Source: Kosakonia pseudosacchari (lineage in GTDB: Bacteria > Pseudomonadota > Gammaproteobacteria > Enterobacterales > Enterobacteriaceae). From it: a DNA stretch of 64,000 nucleotides. The position numbers and the translations under genes were made by a program. Numbering within the stretch: position 1 is the stretch's first letter; every line of letters begins with the position of its first letter. The stretch spans positions 682,001 to 746,000 of the forward strand of contig NZ_FXWP01000009.1 in the NCBI RefSeq assembly GCF_900184035.1, written 5' to 3'. This document shows, piece by piece, positions 47,618-57,962 of this stretch. The notes beneath the pieces are model-generated. The model saw nothing but the letters and a program-made list of their open reading frames with translations. It made no database searches and was not told the origin of the DNA.

Positions 47618-48253
47618 ATGACCAGTGAAGTCAGCAGTTGCATCAAAAAAAGCCGTGGCCGACCGAAAGTGTTCGACAGGGAAGCGGCGCTCGACAAAGC
47701 CATGACGCTATTTTGGCAACATGGTTACGAAGCCACATCATTATCCGATCTCGTCGAAGCGACCGGGGCGAAAGCGCCGACGCTGTATGCCGAGTTCACC
47801 AACAAAGAGGGGCTGTTTCGCGCTGTCCTCGATCGTTACATCACCCGTTTCGCGCGTCAGCATGAAGCGCAGTTGTTGTGCGAAGAAAAATCAGTGGAAA
47901 GTGCGCTGCGCGATTACTTCACCGCCGTGGCGAAGTGTTTCACTAGCACGGATACGCCCGCCGGGTGCTTTATGATCAACACCTCGGCGACACTGGCGGC
48001 ATCGTCACAGGCAATTGCGAACACCATAAAATCGCGACATGCACAGCAGGAAGAGACGCTGCGTCAGTTCCTCACCGCTCGCCAGCTACGCGGTGAAATT
48101 CCGCAAGCGGTTGACACACTCGCACTAGCGCAGTTTTTAGGATGTATCCTGCAGGGCATGTCCATCAGCGCGCGTGAAGGCGCGAGTTGCGAAAAACTTT
48201 TGCAAATCATTCACACCACTCTGCGGCTGTGGCCGGATTTGATCAAAGCCTGA
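47618..48253 (+). CDS. comR: TetR-family copper-responsive repressor ComR (YcfQ)
   Basis: The 211-residue TetR regulator has an N-terminal helix-turn-helix (LDKAMTLFWQHGYEATSLSD, ATGAKAPTLYAEFTNKEGLF) and a helical ligand domain with Cys residues (CFTSTDTPAGCFM). It is divergent from bhsA as in E. coli, where ComR represses bhsA and is released by copper. The ComR name rests mainly on this location. The start is well set by the AAAGGTTAGG before ATG. Confidence 0.85.
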   Translation: MTSEVSSCIKKSRGRPKVFDREAALDKAMTLFWQHGYEATSLSDLVEATGAKAPTLYAEFTNKEGLFRAVLDRYITRFARQHEAQLLCEEKSVESALRDYFTAVAKCFTSTDTPAGCFMINTSATLAASSQAIANTIKSRHAQQEETLRQFLTARQLRGEIPQAVDTLALAQFLGCILQGMSISAREGASCEKLLQIIHTTLRLWPDLIKA

Positions 48254-48532
48254 AAAAAAATGAGACGGGAAACTGTCTCATTTTGTCTCTGTGATACAGA
48301 TATCACATTTCAATAATAGGTAAAATCTATCAGCGTTTTCCCCCGCTTTGCTATTCTTAATTGTGATTATTGCGCGGCTAATGATTAGTCCGGATGATAC
48401 AAAATAATGTGCATCATGATGATGCAGCTATGTACATACTTTCCTTTGCTCTCACCCTAAATGCTGTATTGAACGACTTCCGAGGATAAAGGGTATTTAC
48501 CTGTACTTAACACATGCAGAAGGAAAATGGAG

Positions 48533-48682
48533 ATGATTTTGCTATTACCATTCATTAAAGTGTTAATAGTAATAACATTATTATTTGGTCTGTGGGTTTT
48601 GTTAGGTGGTTCAGTACTGTTTGCATTTATCTCAATTGTGATAACAGGCCTGCTGCTGGTTCGCCAACACGACTTTATTTAA
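48533..48682 (+). CDS. Small two-segment membrane protein
   Basis: A 49-residue protein is almost wholly hydrophobic, with two likely membrane segments: FIKVLIVITLLFGLWVLLGG and SVLFAFISIVITGLLLV, then a polar end RQHDFI. AAGGA lies nine bases before ATG 48533 (an ATG two codons earlier is closer to it). A good terminator follows seven bases after the stop, so it is a separate transcript. I do not recognise a named family; stress-related small membrane proteins of enterobacteria look alike. Confidence 0.7.
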   Translation: MILLLPFIKVLIVITLLFGLWVLLGGSVLFAFISIVITGLLLVRQHDFI

Positions 48683-48688
48683 CTGATT

Positions 48689-48718
48689 AAAAGCCTTGCA
48701 GAAATGTGAGGCTTTTTT
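48689..48718 (+). terminator. Terminator of the small membrane-protein gene
   Basis: AAAAGCCT and AGGCTTTT around a 12-base loop, followed by further T residues. Confidence 0.75.
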
Positions 48719-48728
48719 AATGAAAAAA

Positions 48729-48756
48729 GGCTCCTCAGCCTGAGCGATGAGGAGCC
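48729..48756 (-). terminator. ycfJ terminator
   Basis: Nine-bp stem (GGCTCCTCA with TGAGGAGCC) followed on the minus strand by TTTTTTC. It starts 22 bases past the ycfJ stop. Confidence 0.85.
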
Positions 48757-48777
48757 AACATGCAGAGTACTTCTGTT

Positions 48778-49317
48778 TTACGCTTTGTTATTCAAAACAA
48801 GTTGACCGTTGCCATCCAGCGGAATTTGCGTACCGGGATCTTTATCCATGCGGATTTTTCCCTGCTGGTCACCAATTTTATACGTTACGTCATAGCCGAG
48901 CATTTTTTCTGACTTGTCATACACGGTGCTACAACGTTGCTGGGTCGTGGTGTAGGTATCCCTTTCTTGCATCCCGCCCTGAATCTGATTACCGGCGTAA
49001 CCGCCGCCTAGCGCACCAACGACTGTGGCAACATCTTTACCGCGACCACCACCAAACTGATGCCCCAGCACGCCCCCCGCTACCGCGCCAAGAACAGAAC
49101 CGGTAATACGGTTTTCATCTTGCACGGGACGACGATGCGTTACTGTTACATTTCGGCACTCCTGACGTGGCGTTTTCACCGTTTCCTTGATTGGCGTCGC
49201 AGAAACCACTTGCGCGTACTGAGGACCGCGCTCAAACACGTTCAGGCTGGCAACTGCGGCAACGCCCAGTGCAGCGGCCACGCCAATACCGATACCCGCT
49301 AACATTGATTTGTTCAT
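48778..49317 (-). CDS. ycfJ: Glycine-zipper protein YcfJ
   Basis: At 179 residues it is nearly the same as E. coli YcfJ. It has an N-terminal membrane or signal segment (MLAGIGIGVAAALGVAAVAS) and a glycine-zipper region (TGSVLGAVAGGVLGHQFGGG, VVGALGGGYAGNQI) that should insert in a membrane, then a C-terminal domain. The role is unclear; it belongs to the 2TM glycine-zipper envelope-stress group. ATG 49317 matches E. coli; an upstream ATG adds eleven residues. Confidence 0.96.
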   Translation of the reverse strand: MNKSMLAGIGIGVAAALGVAAVASLNVFERGPQYAQVVSATPIKETVKTPRQECRNVTVTHRRPVQDENRITGSVLGAVAGGVLGHQFGGGRGKDVATVVGALGGGYAGNQIQGGMQERDTYTTTQQRCSTVYDKSEKMLGYDVTYKIGDQQGKIRMDKDPGTQIPLDGNGQLVLNNKA

Positions 49318-49512
49318 CAGGATTCTCTCCCTGTTTGCTATTGGTAACAATTTTGCAACTTCGCAAGCAAGGAAGCCAATCAGAAAGAACGTAAAAAGAG
49401 GGATAGTGGGCAGGAAAATGACGATATTCAGAGTTATCCGAGCGGTTTAACGCCACCTGCAGAGCGATATGCTGCTCCCTGGGCAGGTAAAGCCGCAGGG
49501 AGCAGAGCAGTG

Positions 49513-50817
49513 TTAGTGCAATTTGAGACGCGGACGGATCACCCGGTTAATACTACCAACCAGCATCATCAGGCCAGTTTTGAAATAACCATGCAGCGCG
49601 ACCTGGTGCATACGGTACAGAGAGATATATACAAAGCGTGCAATACGCCCTTCAACCATCATTGAACCGCGCATCAGGTTACCCATCAGGCTACCAACAG
49701 TCGAGAAATTGGACAGGGAAACGAGCGAGCCATGATCTTTATAGATATACGATTTCAGCGGCTTACCTTTGATCTGCGCCAGAATATTATGCAACGCAAG
49801 GCTTGCCATCTGGTGAGCGGCCTGGGCACGCGGCGGTACAAAACCACCTTCCGGTCGCGCACACGACGCGCAATCGCCAATCGCGTAAATATCCGCATCG
49901 CGGGTGGTTTGCAATGTGGGTTCGACCACCAGTTGGTTAATACGGTTGGTTTCCAGGCCGCCAATCTCTTTCATAAAGTCCGGCGCTTTGATACCCGCCG
50001 CCCACACCATCAGATCGGCGTTGATATATTCGCCCTCTTTCGTATGCAGACCGCCTTCATCGGCACTGGTCACCATCGTTTGGGTCAACACGCGGACCCC
50101 CATTTTGGTCAACTCGTTATGCGCAGCACCGGAAATCCGTGGCGGCAGCGCAGGCAGAATACGATCGCCTGCTTCCACCAGCGTCACGTTCAGCGCTTCG
50201 TTTGTCAGGCCTTTATAACCATAACTGTGCAGCTGTTTCACCGCGTTGTGCAGCTCCGCCGAGAGTTCAACACCGGTTGCCCCACCGCCAACAATCGCAA
50301 TATTCACTTTGCCATTAGCGCCAAGGTTCGCCGAATATTTCAGGAACAGATTGAGCATCTCCTGGTGGAAACGGCGCGCCTGGTGTGGGTTGTCGAGGAA
50401 GATACAGTGCTCTTTCACGCCAGGTGTGTTGAAGTCGTTCGAGGTACTGCCGAGCGCCATTACCAGCGTGTCATAGGCCAGTTTACGCTCCGGTACCAGC
50501 AAATCGCCCTTCTCATCACGCAGTTCAGCGAGCGTGATGGTTTTGCCTTCGCGATTAATATCGACGACAGAACCGAGCTGGAACTGGAAATGGTGATTAC
50601 GCGCGTGCGCCAGGTAGCTCAGCGCATCGACACCCTCATCCAGAGACCCTGTCGCCACTTCGTGCAGCAACGGCTTCCACAAATGGCTGTGATTACGATC
50701 GACAAGCGTGATTTTCGCTTTTTTTCCGCGGCCAAGCTTTTTACCTAACTGCGTCGCCAGTTCCAGACCACCAGCACCACCGCCTACAATCACAATTTTC
50801 TTCAATGGTGTAGTCAA
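49513..50817 (-). CDS. ndh: NADH dehydrogenase II
   Basis: The 434-residue NDH-2 is a membrane-bound, non-proton-pumping FAD enzyme that passes electrons from NADH to quinone. FAD motif [23 protein letters not shown] motif [19 protein letters not shown] and AIGDCASC with the second FAD contact are visible. The start is a TTG (50817) behind GGGGG, as in E. coli ndh. An FNR site lies about 140 bases upstream. Confidence 0.99.
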   Translation of the reverse strand: MTTPLKKIVIVGGGAGGLELATQLGKKLGRGKKAKITLVDRNHSHLWKPLLHEVATGSLDEGVDALSYLAHARNHHFQFQLGSVVDINREGKTITLAELRDEKGDLLVPERKLAYDTLVMALGSTSNDFNTPGVKEHCIFLDNPHQARRFHQEMLNLFLKYSANLGANGKVNIAIVGGGATGVELSAELHNAVKQLHSYGYKGLTNEALNVTLVEAGDRILPALPPRISGAAHNELTKMGVRVLTQTMVTSADEGGLHTKEGEYINADLMVWAAGIKAPDFMKEIGGLETNRINQLVVEPTLQTTRDADIYAIGDCASCARPEGGFVPPRAQAAHQMASLALHNILAQIKGKPLKSYIYKDHGSLVSLSNFSTVGSLMGNLMRGSMMVEGRIARFVYISLYRMHQVALHGYFKTGLMMLVGSINRVIRPRLKLH

Positions 50818-50951
50818 CGTGACCCCCTAAAATATTAACCAATTGTTAATTAAAAGTTATGAAAATAGCCTTTAATTAACAACAGGTTACGCACTTACAA
50901 CCAGATATTGACGTCAAGAATAACACGAACGGTTCAATGGTCATACCAAAA

Positions 50952-50965
50952 TTGATATGCATCAA
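50952..50965 (-). promoter_or_regulatory. FNR site upstream of ndh
   Basis: TTGAT, four bases, ATCAA is a perfect FNR palindrome. E. coli ndh is repressed by FNR without oxygen from a site in the same region. Confidence 0.75.
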
Positions 50966-51075
50966 GTTTTAATGCGTAAAAGATGAGCAAGTGTAGTCGA
51001 CAGACAAAATAGTGCCCGGCGAAACGCAGAGATAAAAATAACGCCGGCAGGTGAGATGACCTGCCGGAAGGGGGA

Positions 51076-51618
51076 TTAACCGAGGGTTTTAAAGGCTTTA
51101 ATACGCTGGAGATGCGGTGAGATGTTCTTGAATTTATGCGACTGTGCTTCGTCCCAGACAATTTCGTAGTAGGGGTGCAACTCCTCAGCTGAGCGCTGGC
51201 TGTCCAGTGCCTCATCCTGGCGCGAGAGGATCACCAGGCAGCGATCGCGATTTTTCTCACGAAAGTTGGCCACGCATTTGGTGGCAATGTCCTGATACTC
51301 TTCCGGGCGGTCAATTTTCCCTTCCATATTCTCGTAAGGAAACAGGTTAGGGTTGAGGATCACCTGACGGATATCGCACAAGAAACCGATGCGTTCAGCC
51401 CAGTACCCGCCAAGGCCAACACCGCAAATCAGCGGACGCTCGTCGATATTGAGCTGCAACATTTTATCCACTTCTTTCAGCAGGTGCTGCATATCATGCT
51501 TCGGGTGGCGCGTACTGTAGCTAATCAGGCGCACATCCGGATCAATAAATTGCAGCTGCAACACTTTTTCATGGTTGCCGGGGCTGTTTGAGTCAAAACC
51601 GTGTAAATAGATAATCAT
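51076..51618 (-). CDS. ycfP: YqiA-like esterase-family protein YcfP
   Basis: This 180-residue alpha/beta-hydrolase-like protein of the UPF0227 group starts [20 protein letters not shown] and has [15 protein letters not shown] in the nucleophile-elbow position, where Gly replaces the usual Ser, so esterase activity is doubtful. It matches E. coli YcfP over its length. It lies 36 bases downstream of nagZ at the end of the hinT-ycfL-lpoB-thiK-nagZ-ycfP cluster. Confidence 0.95.
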   Translation of the reverse strand: MIIYLHGFDSNSPGNHEKVLQLQFIDPDVRLISYSTRHPKHDMQHLLKEVDKMLQLNIDERPLICGVGLGGYWAERIGFLCDIRQVILNPNLFPYENMEGKIDRPEEYQDIATKCVANFREKNRDRCLVILSRQDEALDSQRSAEELHPYYEIVWDEAQSHKFKNISPHLQRIKAFKTLG

Positions 51619-51654
51619 GGTATCCTCACCACTTCGACATCGCGTCCGCAGGAA

Positions 51655-52680
51655 TTAACGGGCCTCTTTGTGCTCCTGCCAGCGCGCATGCAGCTGCTCC
51701 AGTTCGTTATGAGCAGCCTTCCAGCGCGCTGAGCTCATCAACTCCTGACGAGAATATGAACCTTTATGATACAAATGCGTAACACGTTGTGCATTGATCG
51801 GCGACAGGTTATCCAACACGCTCACCGCGCCTTTACGATTATTACAGACCAGGATCATATCGCAACCGGCATCCAGCGACGCTTGCCCACGCTCAGCGTA
51901 ACTTCCCATGATCGCCGCACCTTCCATTGACAAATCATCCGAAAAAATCACGCCGTCAAAACCCAGCTCGCCGCGTAATACGGTTTTCAGCCAGTATGGC
52001 GAGCCGCTGGCCGGACGCGGATCTGCATCGGCATAGATGACGTGCGCGGGCATAATCGCATCGAGTTTGTTTTGCTCAATGAGGCTGCGGAATATCGTCA
52101 TGTCATGCGCGCGGATCTCGCCTTGTGGTCGCGGGTCGCGTGGCGTTTCTTTATGGGAATCGGCCGTAACCGCTCCGTGACCGGGGAAGTGTTTGCCGGT
52201 GGTTTTCATCCCTGCGCTGTGCATCCCGTCGATAAATCGCGTCGCCACAGCCAGCGCTTTCACCGGATCTTCGTGATAGGAACGCTCGCCAATCGCCGCG
52301 CTGATATGCCCGACATCCAGCACCGGGGCAAAACTAATGTCGATATCCATGGCGATCATTTCACTGGCCATTAGCCAACCCGCCTCCTGCGCCAGTCGCC
52401 CGCCCTCTTCCAGCCCATGCAAAGCCGCAAAAGATTGTGCGGCAGGTAAGCGAGTAAAACCGTCGCGAAAGCGCTGTACGCGCCCGCCTTCCTGATCGAC
52501 CGCCACCACCAGACGATGATGCGAAGCGCTGCGGATCTGGCGCACCAGCTCCCGTAATTGCTCGGGATCGTGATAATTACGGGTAAAGAGGATCAGGCCG
52601 CCAACCAGCGGGTGCGCCAGAATCTCGCGCTCTTCCGCATCCAGTTCATACCCTTCCACATCCAACATCACTGGGCCCAC
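51655..52680 (-). CDS. nagZ: Beta-N-acetylhexosaminidase NagZ
   Basis: The 341-residue cytosolic GH3 enzyme cleaves GlcNAc from anhydro-muropeptides in cell-wall recycling and so makes inducers of AmpC. Active-site loop [16 protein letters not shown] carries the His/Asp pair; the nucleophile Asp is in [15 protein letters not shown]. The start is GTG 52680 behind GAGAGG, giving the E. coli length; an ATG at 52719 inside the end of thiK has less support. Confidence 0.98.
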   Translation of the reverse strand: MGPVMLDVEGYELDAEEREILAHPLVGGLILFTRNYHDPEQLRELVRQIRSASHHRLVVAVDQEGGRVQRFRDGFTRLPAAQSFAALHGLEEGGRLAQEAGWLMASEMIAMDIDISFAPVLDVGHISAAIGERSYHEDPVKALAVATRFIDGMHSAGMKTTGKHFPGHGAVTADSHKETPRDPRPQGEIRAHDMTIFRSLIEQNKLDAIMPAHVIYADADPRPASGSPYWLKTVLRGELGFDGVIFSDDLSMEGAAIMGSYAERGQASLDAGCDMILVCNNRKGAVSVLDNLSPINAQRVTHLYHKGSYSRQELMSSARWKAAHNELEQLHARWQEHKEAR

Positions 52681-52691
52681 ATTTACCTCTC

Positions 52692-53507
52692 TTATCCTTT
52701 TGTTGCCAGCTGACGCCATGTTTCATTCGCCAGCGTAATAAATTGTTGATCGCCCGTCTGCTGCCAGCGGCACTCATACCAGCCAGCCATTAGCATCAAA
52801 ACCCACGGTCTCCAGCGCCGGACCTGGCGCCACAGCAGAGCGGGATTAATCGCAGACTGTTGCGCATAGTGATTCACCAGTTCCTGCCGCTCTGCTTCGT
52901 TTTTCGTCCATACGGCAGACAACTCCAGCGCGATATCGCCATCGCCCGCATATTCCCAGTCGATCAACCGCAAACCCGCAGCGCTCTGTACCAGGTTTCC
53001 GGCATGGACATCCATATGTAACGGTGCCAGCCGTAGCGGCACAGGCTCTTTTCGCTGGCGCAACTGCTTTAACTGCCGCAGCCAGAATGGCGTCCGCCGC
53101 GAGCGCGCACTCTGCTGCCAGTAACCTTCAAGCAGCGGCAATAATGTTATCCGCCAGCCAAACAGCGGTTGTCGGTGTAAATCATACAGTAACGGCACCA
53201 GCACACCGGCCTGCGGCAGCCCGGTGCAGACCTCGCCGGGCAGGTAATCGACCGCCATCCACTCGCCGGTGAATAAGCGCGGACGTGGTGTAATAGAAGC
53301 AGGCAAACGGCGAAGTAAGCGATACTGGCGCAGAAAAGGCGATGAGGTCGCATGGTGCCTTTTTCGCAGCACCAGCGTATGTCGCCCATCGCTGATAAGA
53401 CAACTCCCGCCGCTGAGCCCGGTATGCTGGCCAGCGACGGGAGTATAGGTCGGAAAGTAGCGTGACAACACCTCGTCACGCGTCTGTTTATTGTTGCTGA
53501 ACCGCAC
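52692..53507 (-). CDS. thiK: Thiamine kinase
   Basis: At 271 residues it is homologous to E. coli ThiK, a choline-kinase-like fold that phosphorylates thiamine in salvage. The catalytic loop is [12 protein letters not shown] and the metal Asp is in [17 protein letters not shown]. The N-terminal part (about 1-70) is more diverged than the rest. It overlaps the end of lpoB by 20 bases and precedes nagZ. Confidence 0.96.
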   Translation of the reverse strand: MRFSNNKQTRDEVLSRYFPTYTPVAGQHTGLSGGSCLISDGRHTLVLRKRHHATSSPFLRQYRLLRRLPASITPRPRLFTGEWMAVDYLPGEVCTGLPQAGVLVPLLYDLHRQPLFGWRITLLPLLEGYWQQSARSRRTPFWLRQLKQLRQRKEPVPLRLAPLHMDVHAGNLVQSAAGLRLIDWEYAGDGDIALELSAVWTKNEAERQELVNHYAQQSAINPALLWRQVRRWRPWVLMLMAGWYECRWQQTGDQQFITLANETWRQLATKG

Positions 53508-54147
53508 CTTTACCCGACCAGATAATTTCGCCGGTCTGTACCAGCATCAATTGCATTTGCAGCGCCGGTGCGTTGACGTTCCCGGTCGCACTGGAGTAAA
53601 GCACATACTGGGCCCCGACGTTACGGGCGATACCGATGGCTTTACTGCGCGTACCGAGGCTGTCTTGTGGCGAAAGCCCCAGTTGCTGCTTCGCGACCGC
53701 CAGTTGCTGTTCGGTAACAAGCGTAAATTTGCCGTTATTCGCTAACGCGTTGCGCACCACACCCGTGGCTTCACCCGTGTTGATAGAACCGTTGGTTCGG
53801 TTATTGACGCTATCCACTAACAGCACGCTACCGGCGTTCGCACCGCTTGCCTGTAACATTTTGCCGACCATCGGCTGAACCGCGCTGTTCCAGTCAAAAT
53901 GACGCTCGCGCGGCGCGGGTTGCCCCGTCTGGTCCTGGTGCTCAATCGGCCCGGGTTGCTGCTGCGGCAGCGTCGGGACTGAAGGCACCTCCGGCACCGG
54001 TTGTTGCGGCTGTACCGGCGTGGGTTGTTGCGGCGTTCCTGCACCACCCGCCTGATCAACCGGTGCGGGTTGCTGATCGCTAATACAGCCCGCAAGCAGC
54101 ACGGCCAGGGTTGTCAATAGCGCGTAGCGTCCAATAGTTTTAATCAA
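53488..54147 (-). CDS. lpoB: Outer-membrane lipoprotein LpoB, activator of PBP1b
   Basis: The 219-residue lipoprotein has lipobox LLAGC with Cys20, a long flexible Pro/Gln-rich linker (about 25-75, [20 protein letters not shown]) and a globular C-terminal domain (about 85-219, [20 protein letters not shown]). It reaches through the peptidoglycan to stimulate MrcB. The linker is a little longer than in E. coli. Cotranscribed with ycfL and thiK. Confidence 0.98.
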   Translation of the reverse strand: MIKTIGRYALLTTLAVLLAGCISDQQPAPVDQAGGAGTPQQPTPVQPQQPVPEVPSVPTLPQQQPGPIEHQDQTGQPAPRERHFDWNSAVQPMVGKMLQASGANAGSVLLVDSVNNRTNGSINTGEATGVVRNALANNGKFTLVTEQQLAVAKQQLGLSPQDSLGTRSKAIGIARNVGAQYVLYSSATGNVNAPALQMQLMLVQTGEIIWSGKGAVQQQ

Positions 54148-54157
54148 GAGTCACCCC

Positions 54158-54532
54158 TTACAGGTAAAGATAAAGTCTGACGCTGTGCGCACCCAAATAG
54201 TTGGCGCTGCCATACAGCGTCACGCCCGAATTACCCGGGATCGTGACGGTTCGCGGCGCTTCCAGCGGGTGCATTTCCAGACCTCTGGCGTCATACCAGA
54301 AAAAACGATAATGCACGGTAACGGGCTGCTGTCTTTCATTAAACAACCGTGAAGACGCGGAAGGCTGGAGTTCCTGCGTACTTAACGTCGGCGGCTGCGC
54401 GATAATCCCTGAGGCCAGAATGCTCGATTCCATCACTAACGTCTGGTCGTCGGCGACCGGGATCGTTGGACGTGAACTGCACCCCACCAGCACCAGCGCT
54501 GCCAGCCATAATCCGACACGCCCGTTCGTCAT
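54158..54532 (-). CDS. ycfL: Lipoprotein YcfL
   Basis: The 124-residue lipoprotein has lipobox LVLVGC and the conserved part QPVTVHYRFFWYDARGLEM, HPLEAPRTVTIPG, VTLYGSANYLGAHSVRLYLY. It matches E. coli YcfL; the function is not known. ATG 54532 overlaps the stop of hinT, and lpoB follows 10 bases later. The frame is open upstream but lies inside hinT. Confidence 0.95.
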   Translation of the reverse strand: MTNGRVGLWLAALVLVGCSSRPTIPVADDQTLVMESSILASGIIAQPPTLSTQELQPSASSRLFNERQQPVTVHYRFFWYDARGLEMHPLEAPRTVTIPGNSGVTLYGSANYLGAHSVRLYLYL

Positions 54533-54533
54533 A

Positions 54534-54893
54534 TCAAAGACCTTTATGAGCCAGCATCGGCCCCAGTGCGCGCCCGCCGAGCAGGTGCATATGGATATGA
54601 TAAACCTCCTGCCCGCCATGACGATTACAGTTCATGATCAAACGGTAACCGTCTTCAGCAATCCCCTCATCGCGGGCGATTTTCGCCGCAACGGTCAACA
54701 TGCGCCCCAGCGCCTGCTCATGCGCTTCGGTCACGTCGTTCACGGTTGGAATCAGGATGTTTGGCACAATCAGGACATGAGTTGGAGCCTGCGGAGAGAT
54801 ATCGCGAAAAGCGGTGACCAGTTCGTCCTGATAAACAATATCCGAGGGAATTTCGCGGCGAATAATTTTACTGAAAATGGTTTCTTCGGCCAT
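54534..54893 (-). CDS. hinT: Purine nucleoside phosphoramidase HinT
   Basis: The 119-residue HIT protein hydrolyses AMP-lysine and other adenosine phosphoramidates. The HIT triad is HIHMHLLGG near the C-terminus, with the N-terminal [20 protein letters not shown] and [10 protein letters not shown] conserved. It is the first gene of the cluster that runs to ycfP. AAGGAAAACGTC precedes the ATG. Confidence 0.99.
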   Translation of the reverse strand: MAEETIFSKIIRREIPSDIVYQDELVTAFRDISPQAPTHVLIVPNILIPTVNDVTEAHEQALGRMLTVAAKIARDEGIAEDGYRLIMNCNRHGGQEVYHIHMHLLGGRALGPMLAHKGL

Positions 54894-55232
54894 GACGTTT
54901 TCCTTTTATGTACGCGGAGCCAGCCCGCAGCCGTCGTCAATTACGTGCCCTAGAGTATGATCGAGATTCTCTTGTTGTTTCAACCAAAACGCTGTTTTTC
55001 TTTCACCTTTCCCGTGCTTTTAGGGTGCAAATCTCCCGCGTTTAAGCCGCGCTGCGGTGAAACGGTATTTCAGTAGTGAATATTACATCTGTTTACATTC
55101 ATGTGGTGAATGCGTATATTTCGCATTTGCATTTTCATGCGCAATTATTATCAGACGAATTACAAAACCCGCCTGACGCGACACCGTATCGCTGCAAGGC
55201 TCTCCCTCTAACGCACCATTAAGGGTTTATTC
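54894..55232. other. Gene-free gap between hinT and fhuE
   Basis: The gap should carry the divergent promoters of hinT and fhuE. A partial Fur-like sequence may be present on the minus strand near 55142-55160 (GATAATAATTGCGCATGA), but only its first half fits the consensus. Nothing else was recognised. Confidence 0.4.
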
Positions 55233-57446
55233 ATGTCTTTCACTCATCACGCCAGGGGCGAAGCGCGTCCGTTAGCTGCCACACCGTCTCTGCTTGCCGC
55301 CTGCGTTTCAATAGCTTTAGTCCCCTCTGCTGCGTTTGCGGCAGATACCGCTGCAGGTTCTGAAGATACCGTTGTGGTTGATGGCGCGGCATTAAGCACC
55401 TCTGACAGCCAGGCACAAGACTACAGCGTGAAAACCACCACCACTGGCACCAAGCTGTTACTGGTTCCGCGTGACATCCCGCAATCAGTGAGTGTGGTCA
55501 GCCAGCAACGTATGCAGGATCAGCAGCTAAATACGATCGAACAAGTGCTGGACAATACAATTGGCGTCAGCGCATCGCGCATTGACAGTCATCGCACCAA
55601 CTTCTTCGCCCGCGGCTTTTTTGTCAGTAACTTTGCTTATGAAGATATGCCGACATTCCTTGATAACCGCTGGAATTTTGGTGATACCGCTGGCGACACG
55701 GCAATTTATGACAAGATTGAAGTGGTGCGCGGCGCGGCCGGTCTGATGAGCGGAACAGGTAATCCCTCTGCTTATGTCAACATGGTGCGTAAACATGCCG
55801 ACAGCAAAGAGTTTAAAGGAACTGCCACCGCAACATACGGTAGCTGGGACAATCAACGCTATGTGCTGGATCTGCAAGCACCGCTGACCGAATCCGGCAA
55901 CGTGCGCGGCCGGGTTATCACCGGTTATCAGGATAAAGACTCCTGGGTTGAACGTAACCACTACCGTAAAAAATTCATCACCGGCGTGGTGGATGCGGAT
56001 ATCACAGATTCCACCACCCTTTCTCTCGGCTATGACTATCAGGAAAGCGAAGAGGACAGCCCGACCTGGGGCGGTTTCCCCTCGCTATACAGCGACGGCA
56101 GCCGTACGCATTTCCGTCGCGGTTTCAACACGGCTGCTGACTGGGCTTACTCAAATGTCGATTCTTCAAAAATTTTCGCCAATCTGACCCAGCGTTATGA
56201 TAACGGCTGGGAAGCGAAAGTTAACGCCATGCATGCGGAAACCAACTTCGACAGCAAGTTGATGTATATCGACGGTTACCCGGACAAAACCACCGGTCTG
56301 TATGATGCCTCACAGTGGCAAGGCGCATGGGGCGGCTGGAACCGTGGCGAGCGCAAACAAGACGCCATCGATGCCTTTGTTCGCGGTGGTTACGATTTGC
56401 TTGGTCGCCAGCACGAAGTGATGTTCGGTGGTAGCTACAGCCGCCAGCGCAACAATTATGACAACGCCTATCCGGTTAATGATAATTCCGGCCTGATGGA
56501 TGTCGGCAACATTCATAACTATAACGGTAACACGCTGGCCGACCCGAGCTGGTCTGAGTGGGCGCTCTACCAGCGCGATGTGATCCGCCAGAAATCATTG
56601 TATGCGGCAACCCGAATCTCTTTGGCCGATCCGCTGCACTTGATCCTCGGCGCGCGTTATACCGAATGGAGCGCAAAATATAATCTGGAACGTAAGCCGG
56701 ATGAGATCCGTACCAGCAAGTCCGATGACGTCACGCCATACGCTGGCCTGATTTATGACATTGATGACACCTGGTCTGTTTACGGTAGCTACACCTCTAT
56801 TTTCCAGCCTTCAAACCAGCGTGATATCAACAGTGAATTCCTTGACCCCACAACGGGAAAAAGTTACGAAGCCGGGATCAAGGGCGACTGGTACAACACA
56901 CGTCTGACAGCAACCCTGGCGGTGTTCCGTACCGAGCAGGATCATGTTGCCGTATCGACCGGCGAGTACATTCCGAATTCCGGCGGCCAGACAGCGTATA
57001 AATCAGTCAATGGCACCGTAAGCAAAGGTGTCGAATTTGAACTCAATGGTGCCCTCACCGACAACTTACAGCTCACCTTTGGTGCCAGCCGGTTTATGGC
57101 TGAAGATGGTGACGGTGTAGCCGTTAACCCGGAACAGGCGCGCACGACGATGAAATTGTTCACGCGTTACCAGTTGCCAATGCTGCCGGAACTTTCCGTT
57201 GGCGGCGGCGCGCGCTGGCAGAATAAAACCTGGCAGGATATCAAAGGCCCGAGCGGCGATATGCGTATCACCCAGAGCGGTTATACGGTGGTGGATCTCT
57301 TCACCCGCTACCAGGCAACCAAAAACTTTGCGGTTCAAGCCAATCTGAACAATGTGTTCGATAAAGAGTATTACGATTATCTGGGCACTTATGGTGTATA
57401 CGGCGCACCACGCAACTTCTCCGTAAGCGCCAGTTACAGCTTCTGA
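55233..57446 (+). CDS. fhuE: TonB-dependent receptor FhuE (coprogen, ferrioxamine B, rhodotorulate)
   Basis: The 737-residue outer-membrane receptor has a signal peptide cut after PSAAFA and a TonB box in EDTVVVDGA. The plug domain (about 55-175) carries VPRDIPQSVSVVSQQRMQDQ and VVRGAAGLMSGTGNPSAYVN. A 22-strand barrel follows, ending NFSVSASYSF with the terminal Phe. It imports fungal hydroxamate siderophores. It lies between hinT and ptsG as in E. coli, and a terminator follows. Confidence 0.97.
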   Translation: MSFTHHARGEARPLAATPSLLAACVSIALVPSAAFAADTAAGSEDTVVVDGAALSTSDSQAQDYSVKTTTTGTKLLLVPRDIPQSVSVVSQQRMQDQQLNTIEQVLDNTIGVSASRIDSHRTNFFARGFFVSNFAYEDMPTFLDNRWNFGDTAGDTAIYDKIEVVRGAAGLMSGTGNPSAYVNMVRKHADSKEFKGTATATYGSWDNQRYVLDLQAPLTESGNVRGRVITGYQDKDSWVERNHYRKKFITGVVDADITDSTTLSLGYDYQESEEDSPTWGGFPSLYSDGSRTHFRRGFNTAADWAYSNVDSSKIFANLTQRYDNGWEAKVNAMHAETNFDSKLMYIDGYPDKTTGLYDASQWQGAWGGWNRGERKQDAIDAFVRGGYDLLGRQHEVMFGGSYSRQRNNYDNAYPVNDNSGLMDVGNIHNYNGNTLADPSWSEWALYQRDVIRQKSLYAATRISLADPLHLILGARYTEWSAKYNLERKPDEIRTSKSDDVTPYAGLIYDIDDTWSVYGSYTSIFQPSNQRDINSEFLDPTTGKSYEAGIKGDWYNTRLTATLAVFRTEQDHVAVSTGEYIPNSGGQTAYKSVNGTVSKGVEFELNGALTDNLQLTFGASRFMAEDGDGVAVNPEQARTTMKLFTRYQLPMLPELSVGGGARWQNKTWQDIKGPSGDMRITQSGYTVVDLFTRYQATKNFAVQANLNNVFDKEYYDYLGTYGVYGAPRNFSVSASYSF

Positions 57447-57470
57447 TAACCAACGAGCCAGACTCACCAG

Positions 57471-57492
57471 GCCCGCCGTTCTCCAGGCGGGC
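57471..57492 (+). terminator. fhuE terminator
   Basis: GCCCGCC and GGCGGGC around GTTCTCCA, followed by TTTTTT, 24 bases after the stop codon. Confidence 0.85.
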
Positions 57493-57722
57493 TTTTTTAC
57501 GCTTTGCAGATTATGTTTTCCACTATCTGCGTGGCGCCTCCGAAAACCGCCATTACCGATAACTGCCCTGCTTCCGTCCTCCCCAGCGAGCCCCCTTAGG
57601 CAGACGTTGCCGCTGCACTGATCCTTGTACGTTTCTCGCTGTACCTGGCGTGCGTTTATGCAGCGCGGCTGTGAGTCCTGTTCGGTGGCAAGACAGCGAG
57701 TTTACCGGAGCGGAGGCCGTTA

Positions 57723-57857
57723 ATGGCGCACAGTCTGTTGGCGGCGACTGACGTTGTTCCTCTGCTTTATTCAGACGCCGTTATAAAGGGCAACATTGAT
57801 TGCGCCCTGGATGGGTATACCGCCATTCTGCAACAGAAGCCTCTGCCTGCTTTATGA
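57723..57857 (+). CDS. Possible 44-residue protein or gene remnant
   Basis: ATG 57723 is preceded by GGAGG at seven bases. The product reads AHSLLAATDVVPLLYSDAVI and then KGNIDCALDGYTAILQQK, with no membrane segment or known motif. It may be a small protein or the remnant of a larger gene. No promoter or terminator of its own was seen. Confidence 0.3.
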   Translation: MAHSLLAATDVVPLLYSDAVIKGNIDCALDGYTAILQQKPLPAL

Positions 57858-57922
57858 AATTGAATCCGGAGCCAAAACCTGTAGCTGGCCACGCTTATGG
57901 GCAGTATTTTGAGCAATAAAAA

Positions 57923-57942
57923 AGGGAGCCATCAGGCTCCCT
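57923..57942 (-). terminator. ptsG terminator
   Basis: Eight-bp stem (AGGGAGCC with GGCTCCCT), loop of four, followed on the minus strand by TTTTTTATT, 21 bases after the ptsG stop. Confidence 0.9.
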
Positions 57943-57962
57943 CAGTCTCCCCAGACTATGGC

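Larger units (their letters stand above)
57447..57962. other. Long intergenic stretch between fhuE and ptsG
   Basis: These 516 bases hold the fhuE terminator (57471-57492), the ptsG terminator (57923-57942) and one short frame with a good ribosome site (57723-57857). The remainder (57500-57720) has no recognisable gene and could be decayed coding sequence. Confidence 0.6.

Noticed and set aside
49732-50748. 338-codon plus-strand frame opposite ndh
   Set aside because: Shadow of ndh with no start signals.
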